Positions 10,902-18,360 of a stretch of 64,000 nucleotides of DNA are shown here, one piece after another. Below the pieces are notes generated by a model. The model saw only the letters and a list, made by a program, of their open reading frames with translations, did not search any database and was not told the origin of the DNA. Position numbers and translations under genes: made by a program. Numbering within the stretch: position 1 is the stretch's first letter; every line of letters begins with the position of its first letter. Origin of the DNA: Planctomycetota bacterium (GTDB lineage: Bacteria > Planctomycetota > Phycisphaerae > Phycisphaerales > UBA1924); assembly GCA_020831805.1 (NCBI GenBank), contig JAFIFX010000005.1, forward strand, positions 62,001-126,000. The letters are read 5' to 3'.

Positions 10902-12041
10902 ATGATCCAGGGCGCGTTGAACATCAAGAAACTCCTCGGCGCGATGCGTCGGCTCGATGCCTCCGACCTGCACATCAAGGTCGGCATCCCGCCCACCTAC
11001 CGCATCGGGGGCGAGCTGCACCCGATCCAGGGCGAGCCGGTCTCCGAGGACGACGCGGACCACCTGCTCGACCCGCTGCTCAGCGAGGCCCAGAAGCAAC
11101 GCTTCGACGCCACCGGCGATCTGGACTTCGCCTGGCACCTGCCCGGGGCGGACGGCGATTCGGGCGATCGATTCCGCATCAACATGCTCCGCTCGGGCAA
11201 CCACACCCACGCGGCCATCCGGCGCGTCAAGGCGGAGATCCCCAGCTACGCCGAGCTGCACCTCCCGCCCGTGTACTCCAGGATCGTCCAGTCGGAACGC
11301 GAGGGCCTGATCCTGATCGTCGGCGTCACGGGCTCTGGCAAAAGCTCCACCCTCGCCGCCATGGTCGAGGAGATCAACCGCACCCGCGCCGAGAACATCA
11401 TCACCATCGAGGACCCGGTCGAGTACCGCTTCGTCCCCAAGAAGTCGATCATCTCGCAGCGGGAGATCGGCATCGACGTCACGGACTTCCACGAGGCCCT
11501 GCGCCATGTGGTCCGCCAGGACCCCGATGTGATCTTCATCGGCGAGATGCGCGACAAGGAGACGGTGCTCAGCGCCATCCAGGCCGCCGAGACCGGCCAC
11601 CTCGTCTTCGCCACCCTGCACACGATGGACACGATGGGTGCGTTCGGGCGCATGCTCGAGTTCTTCCCCCAAGACGAGCGCGAGTTCATCCGCAACTCGC
11701 TGGCCGCGACGATGAAGTCCATCTGTGCCCAGAAGCTCATCCCCGCCAACAAGGAGATCACCGGCACCTCGGTCGTCCCGGCCACCGAGGTGCTCATGAC
11801 CACGCCCACGGTCAAGGAGCTGATCCGCGATCAGCGAGACTCCGACCTGCCGTCGGTCATCGCCGGCTCCCGCTCGGAGGGCATGATGTCCTTCACGCAG
11901 AGCCTGGCCGAGCTGGTCGACAAGGAGTGGGTGACCATGCACACCGCCCAGGAGTTCGCCCCCAACCGCGACATGCTCAACTCGATCCTCAAGGGCGTCG
12001 AGGTCAAGGCCCAGTCGCTGGTCGGACGCATCAAGGGCTAA
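10902..12041 (+). CDS. pilT: type IV pilus retraction ATPase PilT
   Basis: 379-residue secretion ATPase. Walker A GVTGSGKSS is at residues 141-149, followed by the Asp box (TIEDPVEYRF), Walker B (VIFIGEMRD) and the His box (GHLVFATLHTMD), all as in PilT/PilU. It forms a hexamer at the inner-membrane pilus base and powers pilus retraction. The ATG at 10902 has AAGGGG 8 bases upstream. The frame is open upstream into the preceding gene, but only because of the apparent indel at 10744-10746. No other pilus genes are in the window. Confidence 0.92.
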   Translation: MIQGALNIKKLLGAMRRLDASDLHIKVGIPPTYRIGGELHPIQGEPVSEDDADHLLDPLLSEAQKQRFDATGDLDFAWHLPGADGDSGDRFRINMLRSGNHTHAAIRRVKAEIPSYAELHLPPVYSRIVQSEREGLILIVGVTGSGKSSTLAAMVEEINRTRAENIITIEDPVEYRFVPKKSIISQREIGIDVTDFHEALRHVVRQDPDVIFIGEMRDKETVLSAIQAAETGHLVFATLHTMDTMGAFGRMLEFFPQDEREFIRNSLAATMKSICAQKLIPANKEITGTSVVPATEVLMTTPTVKELIRDQRDSDLPSVIAGSRSEGMMSFTQSLAELVDKEWVTMHTAQEFAPNRDMLNSILKGVEVKAQSLVGRIKG

Positions 12042-12048
12042 AACTGAT

Positions 12049-12100
12049 CCTCCCCCGTCGCCGACGGGGGAGGTGGCACGCGAAGCGTGACGGAGGGGGA
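12049..12100. repeat. GC-rich REP-like hairpin between convergent genes
   Basis: Perfect 11-bp stem CCTCCCCCGTC (12049-12059) / GACGGGGGAGG (12063-12073) with a GCC loop, then TGGCACGCGAAGCGTGACGG and a further GGGGG run. Short elements of this make-up (CCTCCCCCGTC...GACGGGGGAGG...GCGAAGCGTGACGG) recur between genes in several GC-rich bacterial groups, to my recollection. On the minus strand the stem is followed by ATCAGTTTTAG, so it may also end the epimerase transcript. Confidence 0.5.
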
Positions 12101-12126
12101 TTTCTTGGAAGCTTCACCCGACCCGC

Positions 12127-13176
12127 TCAGCCCTTCGCCGACATCACCGGCTCGGCCGGCGGGATGTGCCAGGTCGCGTCGCGGTCCTTGCCGCCCGCCT
12201 GGTACCACTTGACCATCCGGTCGATCCCCTCGGCCAGCGGGATCGAGGGCTTGAAGCCCGTGGACAGGATCTTGTCCGCCTCGAACTTCGTCTCGGTCTT
12301 GTAGAGCTTGCGGATCCGCGCGGTCGAGATCGGCAGGTTCTTTCCCGTCAGCTTGATCACCACATCGAACGGCAGGCCCAGCAGCATCCCCACCCAGTAC
12401 GGCACCGCCGGCGCCGGCTTCTTGCCCAGGCACTTGCTGACCGTGTCCGAGATCTGCGTGCTGGTCATGTCCGGCTTGTCGATGAAGTTGAAGATCTCGA
12501 AAGGCTCGATGGCCCGGTTCGGCTTGTCGGCCTTCATCCCCAGCAGGAACAGCGTCGCGTCGACGATGTTCTCGACATAGCTCAGGCTCTTGATGTTCGT
12601 CCCCGCGCCGAACCGCAGGTACTTGCCCGAATCGATCTGCCGGATCAGCGAGTACATGTTCGCGAAGTTCTCCGGCCCGAAGGTCACCGTGGGACGGATC
12701 ACCAGCGCCCGGCGCCCGGCGCCGCCGGCCGCCCAGTCGCGGAAGACCCCCTCGCCCTTGCGCTTGGACCCGCCGTACGGCGTCTCCGGATCCGTCGGGG
12801 CGTCCTCGTGGTGCGGGGTCGGCGCCGAGCCGTAGGTCGCGACCGTCGAGTAGAACACGACCTGTTTGATCCCGGCGCGGTCCATGGCGTCGCAGAGCAC
12901 CTTGGACCCGTGCTCGTTGACCGAGTAATAGGTATCGTGGGCGATCCCGAAGTCGTGGTGGGCCGCCGCCAGATGGATCACCAGCTCCACGCCCTCCATC
13001 GCCCGGTCCAGGGCCTTGGGATCGCGGATGTCGCCTTTCACATACGGCGCCTCCGCGGCGATCCCCTCCGGCTCGACCAGGTCGAGGGTCAGCAGGTCCG
13101 TGTGCCCGAGGGCGCGCAGGTCGCGATGGAAGTAGGCCCCGATGAAGCCGGATCCGCCGGTGATGAGAATCTTCAA
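12127..13176 (-). CDS. NAD-dependent epimerase/dehydratase (extended SDR)
   Basis: 349-residue extended short-chain dehydrogenase. The N-terminal Rossmann motif GGSGFIG lies at residues 7-13, an acidic residue ends the second strand (DLVEPEG), and the catalytic tyrosine and lysine are in TPYGGSKRKGE, with an upstream STVATYG serine/threonine. This is the nucleotide-sugar epimerase or dehydratase group; the substrate cannot be told. The start is TTG at 13176, preceded by GGAGGGAG at good spacing; longer in-frame starts lack such a site and add sequence ahead of the Rossmann strand. It lies alone, convergent with pilT. Confidence 0.85.
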   Translation of the reverse strand: MKILITGGSGFIGAYFHRDLRALGHTDLLTLDLVEPEGIAAEAPYVKGDIRDPKALDRAMEGVELVIHLAAAHHDFGIAHDTYYSVNEHGSKVLCDAMDRAGIKQVVFYSTVATYGSAPTPHHEDAPTDPETPYGGSKRKGEGVFRDWAAGGAGRRALVIRPTVTFGPENFANMYSLIRQIDSGKYLRFGAGTNIKSLSYVENIVDATLFLLGMKADKPNRAIEPFEIFNFIDKPDMTSTQISDTVSKCLGKKPAPAVPYWVGMLLGLPFDVVIKLTGKNLPISTARIRKLYKTETKFEADKILSTGFKPSIPLAEGIDRMVKWYQAGGKDRDATWHIPPAEPVMSAKG

Positions 13177-13328
13177 GCGTGCTCCCTCCGCGTGTACCGA
13201 CGGCTCCTGCGGCCTGCATACGAACCGATGACCCCCGGGTTCGCCGGTCCGGGCCTCTGGCCGCAAGATCGGCGGACCAAAGGAGGTCCTTGTGGATTAT
13301 TGGCCTGCGAAGCCGATCCCGGCCCCGA

Positions 13329-14369
13329 TCAGCCCGCCGAACCGGCCTCCGACGCGATCCCCAGGGCCTCGATCGCCCGGATCATCAGCCCGTGCACCCG
13401 CGGCGGGGCGCAGACGATCCCCCGGTTCTTCTCTAGCCCACGGCCCTGATCGAACTCCAGGGCGTTGCCGTGGATGTCCGTCACGAACGCCCCGGACTCG
13501 CCCGCGATGCAGGCCCCCGCGGCGTGGTCCCAGATCCGTTCGACATATCCCTTCCTGGTCGGCAGCCGCAGATACGCGTCCGCCTGACCCCGGGCCACAA
13601 CGGCGTACTTGCACTGGCTGTCCAGCCGCGCGGGCTCGCCCACCCGGCCCAGGCCCTGTCCCTCGATCCAGGCCAGGATCCGGTCGGTGTCGGATTGGTT
13701 GGAGTGAGCCGCCTCGACCGAGCCGCAGACGACGATCTCATCGGTTTCATCGTGGTCGAGCCGGGTCAGCCGGATCAGCTCGGCCTTCTCATTGTCGCAG
13801 CGAGTCTCATAGATCCCCTCACCCTTGATGGCCAGGTACAGGCACCCGTGGGCATCGCGCTCGTCCAGCGGCTCGGACTGGTCCACCGGCAGGTTCGGGC
13901 AGCCCATGACCCCGATCGTCGGGACACCCTCCTCGATGAACCCCAGGGCGATGGCGTACTGCTGGTTACGCAGGAAACCTTTCGTGCCATCGATCGGGTC
14001 AAGCGTCCAGAACCGCCGGTGCCGGGTGTCCCCCGCCCCGATGTCGATCGCCTCGAGCACCGATTCCGGCGTGGCGTCGTCCCACACCTCCCGCGCCGCG
14101 GCCACCACCGCGTCGAGCAGCAGCCCGTTGTCCTCGTCCCGCAGGAAGTTGGAAGCCTCCTCCGCCACCAGCACCACATCCCCCAGCCGCTCCCGCAGGG
14201 CGTACCCCACCACCGCCTGGCTGGCGTAATCCGCCACCGTGACGGGCGACTTGTCGTCCTTGGTCACCGCCCGGACCTCGTCGAGGGCGTCCTGCACGGA
14301 CCGGCAGACATGGGACGCCGCCACGACGGCGTGGCGGGCGGCTTCGGCGTGCTTGGCATGGTCGATCAT
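13329..14369 (-). CDS. cysQ: 3'(2'),5'-bisphosphate nucleotidase (PAP phosphatase)
   Basis: 346-residue member of the inositol monophosphatase superfamily. The metal-binding signature WTLDPIDGTKGF starts at residue 121, with Glu70/Glu71 and a C-terminal DHAAG motif, as in Hal2/CysQ enzymes. It would hydrolyse 3'-phosphoadenosine 5'-phosphate (PAP) to AMP, removing the by-product of PAPS-dependent reactions. The neighbouring adenylylsulfate kinase, upstream in the same direction, and the cysD/cysN pair beyond support this over inositol phosphatase. GGAGA precedes the ATG. It is longer than E. coli CysQ and closer in size to Hal2. Gene symbol by function and context. Confidence 0.85.
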   Translation of the reverse strand: MIDHAKHAEAARHAVVAASHVCRSVQDALDEVRAVTKDDKSPVTVADYASQAVVGYALRERLGDVVLVAEEASNFLRDEDNGLLLDAVVAAAREVWDDATPESVLEAIDIGAGDTRHRRFWTLDPIDGTKGFLRNQQYAIALGFIEEGVPTIGVMGCPNLPVDQSEPLDERDAHGCLYLAIKGEGIYETRCDNEKAELIRLTRLDHDETDEIVVCGSVEAAHSNQSDTDRILAWIEGQGLGRVGEPARLDSQCKYAVVARGQADAYLRLPTRKGYVERIWDHAAGACIAGESGAFVTDIHGNALEFDQGRGLEKNRGIVCAPPRVHGLMIRAIEALGIASEAGSAG

Positions 14370-14406
14370 GGGGTCTCCGTGGCGCGGCTGGATCAGTGTC
14401 GTTGCA

Positions 14407-15027
14407 TCATTCGCCGATCAGATAACCGGCGTCGGCCAGCGACCCCAGCAACCGCGCGACCGATGCCTCGACGGACTTCTCAGCCGTCAGCAGCTCAATC
14501 TCAGGCGACTCCGGCGCCTCGTACGGGTCGTCGATGCCCGTGAAGCCCTTGATCTCGCCCGCCCGGGCCTTTTTGTACAGCCCCTTGGGGTCGCGGGCCT
14601 CGCAGACCTCGATGGGCGTGTTGACGAAGACCTCCAGGAACGGCAGCCCCGCCGCCTCGTGCAGCGCCCGGACCTTGGCCCGATCGGCCCGGTAGGGGCT
14701 GATGAAGCTGGTGATCGCGATGACCCCCGCGTCGGCGAAGAGCTTGGCGACCTCGCCGATCCGCCGGATGTTCTCCTCGCGGTCCCCGGCGGAGAAGCCC
14801 AGGTTCGCGTTGAGCCCGTGGCGGACATTGTCGCCGTCGAGCCGGTAGGCGAACACGCCGCGACGCACCAGTTCCGCCTCGAGGGCGCTCGCGATGGTGC
14901 TTTTGCCGGAGCCGGACAGCCCGGTGAACCACAGGGTGCAGCCGCGGGCGTTGAGCAGGCGGCAGCGCTCGGCGTGGGCCAGCTCGCCCTGGTGCCAGAC
15001 GATGTTCTCGGCTTTGGGTTCGGACAC
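14407..15027 (-). CDS. cysC: adenylylsulfate kinase
   Basis: 206 residues. P-loop GLSGSGKST at 36-44, [11 protein letters not shown] and FISPYRADR, and a C-terminal [22 protein letters not shown], all typical of APS kinase. It phosphorylates adenosine 5'-phosphosulfate to PAPS. The start is GTG at 15027 (MSEPKAEN after processing), preceded by GAGGG; upstream sequence in frame is GC-rich and not CysC-like. It is transcribed with cysQ (37-base gap) and away from cysD, forming a divergent sulfate-activation locus with a shared 276-bp control region. Confidence 0.93.
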   Translation of the reverse strand: MSEPKAENIVWHQGELAHAERCRLLNARGCTLWFTGLSGSGKSTIASALEAELVRRGVFAYRLDGDNVRHGLNANLGFSAGDREENIRRIGEVAKLFADAGVIAITSFISPYRADRAKVRALHEAAGLPFLEVFVNTPIEVCEARDPKGLYKKARAGEIKGFTGIDDPYEAPESPEIELLTAEKSVEASVARLLGSLADAGYLIGE

Positions 15028-15125
15028 GGTTTGGACCCTCTGGGCAGGCGGTCGGCACAACGGAAGGGGCAGGATTCGCCCGGCACGATATCGGGCCTGC
15101 ACGCCCCGGACCGGTACGGCATGAC

Positions 15126-15163
15126 GGGATTCCACCGGGAATCCCACCCTGCCCGCCTATCCT
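15126..15163 (+). promoter_or_regulatory. palindrome and -10-like site in cysC/cysD control region
   Basis: Perfect 8-bp arms GGGATTCC (15126-15133) and GGAATCCC (15138-15145) around ACCG. A TATCCT hexamer (15158-15163) follows, so the palindrome covers the expected -35 of a rightward cysD promoter about 140 bases before the start codon. A sulfur-responsive repressor or activator site is a reasonable guess. Confidence 0.4.
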
Positions 15164-15303
15164 TCGGCTCGCCACAAGGGCGAATCCCGGCCTCGGCTCC
15201 GGATGGCGGCCAGATCCGCCGATGGAACCCAAACGGGCCGCCCGGCGACCCGTGACACTGCCCCCCACCCCCCCTCACCCCCACCGGAGCGGAGCCAGCC
15301 CGG

Positions 15304-16236
15304 ATGACCACGACCGCCGATCCAAACAGCCGCCCGTACCGCCTGACCCACCTCAAGGCCCTGGAGGCCGAGGCCATCCACATCATGCGGGAGGTCGCCG
15401 CCCAGTTCGAGCGGCCCGCCCTGATGTTCTCCGGGGGCAAGGACTCGATCGTGATGGTCCGCCTGGCCGAGAAGGCCTTCCGCCCGGCCAAGTTCCCCTT
15501 CCCGCTGCTGCACATCGACACCGGCCACAACTTCCCCGAGGCCCTGGACTTCCGCGACCAGCTCGTGGCCGGGCTGGGCGAACGCCTGATCGTCCACAAG
15601 GTGCAGGACCTGATCGACCAGGGCCTGGCCAGCGAGGACCCCGGCCCGTTCCCCAGCCGCAACCGGGCCCAGATCCCCACCCTGCTCCACGCCATCGAGA
15701 CTTACCGCTTCGACGCCCTCTTCGGCGGCGCCCGGCGCGACGAGGAGAAGGCCCGGGCCAAGGAACGGATCTTCTCGTTCCGCGACGAGTTCGGCCAGTG
15801 GGACCCCAAGAACCAGCGCCCCGAGCTGTGGAGCCTCTACAACGGGCGTTCCCGCCCGGGCGAGAACATCCGGGTGTTCCCCATCTCCAACTGGACGGAG
15901 ATGGATGTCTGGCAGTACATCATGGCCGAGAACATCGAGATCCCCTCGCTGTACTTCTCGCACAAGCGCGATGTCGTCCGGCGCATGGGCCAGCTCGTGC
16001 CCGTGGGCGATGATCCCTTCGGGCCTCGCCCGAACGAGACGGTCGAGCACAAGACCGTCCGGTTCCGCACCGTGGGTGACATGTCCTGCACCGCGGCGAC
16101 CGAGAGCCCGGCCGCGACCCTGGCCGACATCATCGCCGAGGTCGCCGCCGCCCGCGCCTCCGAACGCGGGGCCCGCATGGACGACAAGACCAACGAGGCC
16201 GCCATGGAAGACCGCAAGAAGGAAGGGTACTTCTAA
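15304..16236 (+). CDS. cysD: sulfate adenylyltransferase subunit 2 (PP-loop)
   Basis: 310 residues. The PP-loop SGGKDS at 43-48 marks the ATP-pyrophosphatase fold. FGGARRDEEKARAKER and the C-terminal CTAATESPA are conserved in CysD. With CysN it makes adenosine 5'-phosphosulfate from ATP and sulfate, driven by GTP hydrolysis. The start is ATG at 15304 after CCGGAGCGGAG. In most bacteria cysN follows directly; here a small exported-protein gene of 618 bp lies between them. Confidence 0.95.
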   Translation: MTTTADPNSRPYRLTHLKALEAEAIHIMREVAAQFERPALMFSGGKDSIVMVRLAEKAFRPAKFPFPLLHIDTGHNFPEALDFRDQLVAGLGERLIVHKVQDLIDQGLASEDPGPFPSRNRAQIPTLLHAIETYRFDALFGGARRDEEKARAKERIFSFRDEFGQWDPKNQRPELWSLYNGRSRPGENIRVFPISNWTEMDVWQYIMAENIEIPSLYFSHKRDVVRRMGQLVPVGDDPFGPRPNETVEHKTVRFRTVGDMSCTAATESPAATLADIIAEVAAARASERGARMDDKTNEAAMEDRKKEGYF

Positions 16237-16299
16237 ACGCCTCTGATTGTGGTGGGGCATTATCCGTCGGCGCCGATAGACAGGGAAAGGAGATCGTCC

Positions 16300-16917
16300 A
16301 TGCAGAACGCCGTGTCGCTGATCCTGCCTGTTGTCGCCATCGTCACCATCACACTGCCAAGCCACGCTGAAACCCTCGCCCACAGCGTCATCTCGGCCGG
16401 CACCGCCTCGCCGTATCTCGACCCGGCCGGGCCGGTGACGCTCCGACTGGTCCAGACCGACTTCGTTTTCTTCCAAGGCTCCCTCATCCAGATCCCGGTG
16501 AGTAATCCCGTGACCTATCTGGACTGGACCTTTTCGCAGGCGGACCTCGGCGCTCAACTGACGCTCGACCCCGGCTCGCCGAGCTGGGACGCGTTGGTCG
16601 GCGTGCTCACCAACGGTCTGCCCGACGCGTTCAGCGTGCAGCACTCGGTGATATTCAGCGACCCGGACGCGCCCGCCAGTGGCCTCGGCTGGGACTACGC
16701 CAGTCTCGACGCCGACCTCCTCGGACTCCCCACCGACCTTGTCGGCGCAGCGATCGACCGGATCGAGTTTCAACTGACTAGGTTCGATGTTTATGACGGC
16801 CAGGACGGAGTCGCAGGGTTCGAGTATGACATTGAACTGAGCGTCTACGGAACCGTGCCCGCCCCCGCCACACTCGCCCTGCTCGCCCCCCTGCTGCTCC
16901 GCCGCCGTCGGCGCTGA
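16300..16917 (+). CDS. exported protein with PEP-CTERM-like tail, inside cysDN
   Basis: 205 residues. Signal peptide at about 1-23 (ending SHAE), a central beta-rich body with no family I know, and a C-terminal tail VPAPATLALLAPLLL followed by five arginines. That tail has the layout of PEP-CTERM sorting signals (short motif, hydrophobic helix, basic end), with Pro-Ala-Pro in place of Pro-Glu-Pro. The ATG at 16300 is preceded by GGAAAGGAGA. It lies 63 bases after cysD and 27 before cysN on the same strand, so it is likely co-transcribed with them. Why a surface protein sits there is unknown. Confidence 0.75.
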   Translation: MQNAVSLILPVVAIVTITLPSHAETLAHSVISAGTASPYLDPAGPVTLRLVQTDFVFFQGSLIQIPVSNPVTYLDWTFSQADLGAQLTLDPGSPSWDALVGVLTNGLPDAFSVQHSVIFSDPDAPASGLGWDYASLDADLLGLPTDLVGAAIDRIEFQLTRFDVYDGQDGVAGFEYDIELSVYGTVPAPATLALLAPLLLRRRRR

Positions 16918-16944
16918 GCCAATCCTCTTGGGAATCCCTCCGTC

Positions 16945-18285
16945 ATGCCTGCCACGACCAATCAGACTGAAAAGCAGCCCGACCCCAACGCCAACCAGGG
17001 CATGCAGTTCTCCACCGAGTCCTACCTCGACATGGACCTGCTGCGCTTCCTGACCTGCGGCAGCGTCGACGACGGCAAGTCCACCCTCATCGGACGCCTG
17101 CTCTACGACTCCAAGTCCATCTTCGAGGACCAGCTCGAGGCCGCCACCCAGGCCAGCCTCTCCCGCGGCGACGAGCGCATGAACCTCGCGCTGCTCACCG
17201 ACGGCCTCCGCGCCGAGCGCGAGCAGGGCATCACCATCGATGTGGCCTACCGCTACTTCGCCACGCCCAAGCGCAAGTTCATCATCGCCGACTGCCCGGG
17301 CCATGTGCAGTACACCCGCAACATGGTCACCGGGGCCTCGACCGCCAACCTGGCCCTGATCCTCATCGACGCCCGCCAGGGCGTGATCGAGCAGACCCGG
17401 CGCCACGCCTTCATCTGCTCGCTGCTCCGCATCCCCCACCTGGTCGTGTGCGTCAACAAGATGGACCTCGTTGACTGGTCCAAGGATGTCTATGACCGGA
17501 TCCGCGGCGACTTCGAGTCATTCGCCAGCCGCTTCGAGATCACCGACATCACTTTCACCCCGATGTCCGCCCTGCTCGGCGACAATGTCGTCACCCGCTC
17601 GGAGAACATGCCCTGGTACAACGGCGCGAGCCTGCTGCACCACCTCGAGCATGTCCACATCGCCGGCGACCGCGACATGATCGACCCGCGCTTCCCGGTG
17701 CAGTGGGTCATCCGCCCGCAGTCCGACGAATACCACGACTACCGCGGCTACGGGGGCCATGTCGCCTCCGGCGTCTTCCAAGTCGGCGACGAGGTCATGT
17801 CCCTGCCCAGCGGCATGACCAGCCGGATCAGGTCCATCGACATCGGCGGCGTCGGGCAGCCGTCCGCCTTCCCGCCGCAGTCCGTGTCCATCCAGCTCGA
17901 GGACGACATCGACATCTCCCGCGGCGACATGATCTGCCGGCCCAACAACCAGCCCAAGACCGGCCAGGACATCGACGCCATGGTCGTCTGGATGGCCGAG
18001 CAGCCGATGGTCGTCGGCAAGAAGTACCAGATCCGCCACACCTCCAACGAGGCGCGCTGCATCGTCAAGGGCCTGCGCTACCGCATGGACATCCAGACCC
18101 TGCACCGCGACGAGTCCGCCGAGAACCTCCGCCTCAACGAGATCGGCCGGATCTCCATCCGCACCACCAAGCCGCTGTTCTACGACCCCTACCGCCAATG
18201 CCGCGCCACCGGCAGCTTCATCATCGTCGACGAGCAGACCAACAACACCGTCGGCGCGGCCATGATCATCGGGCCGACCACCTGA
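16945..18285 (+). CDS. cysN: sulfate adenylyltransferase subunit 1 (GTPase)
   Basis: 446-residue EF-Tu-like GTPase. G1 GSVDDGKST at 39-47, G2 region EREQGITIDVAYRYF, G3 DCPGH, G4 NKMD, followed by two beta-barrel domains. It couples GTP hydrolysis to APS synthesis with CysD. The length fits CysN alone; there is no C-terminal kinase fusion, consistent with the separate cysC across the divergent region. The start ATG at 16945 gives a normal N-terminus. A convergent gene ends 76 bases downstream. Confidence 0.95.
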   Translation: MPATTNQTEKQPDPNANQGMQFSTESYLDMDLLRFLTCGSVDDGKSTLIGRLLYDSKSIFEDQLEAATQASLSRGDERMNLALLTDGLRAEREQGITIDVAYRYFATPKRKFIIADCPGHVQYTRNMVTGASTANLALILIDARQGVIEQTRRHAFICSLLRIPHLVVCVNKMDLVDWSKDVYDRIRGDFESFASRFEITDITFTPMSALLGDNVVTRSENMPWYNGASLLHHLEHVHIAGDRDMIDPRFPVQWVIRPQSDEYHDYRGYGGHVASGVFQVGDEVMSLPSGMTSRIRSIDIGGVGQPSAFPPQSVSIQLEDDIDISRGDMICRPNNQPKTGQDIDAMVVWMAEQPMVVGKKYQIRHTSNEARCIVKGLRYRMDIQTLHRDESAENLRLNEIGRISIRTTKPLFYDPYRQCRATGSFIIVDEQTNNTVGAAMIIGPTT

Positions 18286-18360
18286 GCCGGACCCCGCGGG
18301 CTCGCTGCCCGCTCCCGGACGGCCACCGAGCGCCGCTCGGACGGGTCCCGCCGTCAGGCC

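Noticed and set aside
8565..12041. Natural fusion of a PDZ/repeat protein with PilT
   Set aside because: A single-base indel explains it better, and pilT has its own promoter and ribosome site.
18286..18360. CCGAGCG/CGCTCGG stem between cysN and the VCBS gene as terminator
   Set aside because: Loop is too short and there is no U-tract; could be chance in GC-rich sequence.
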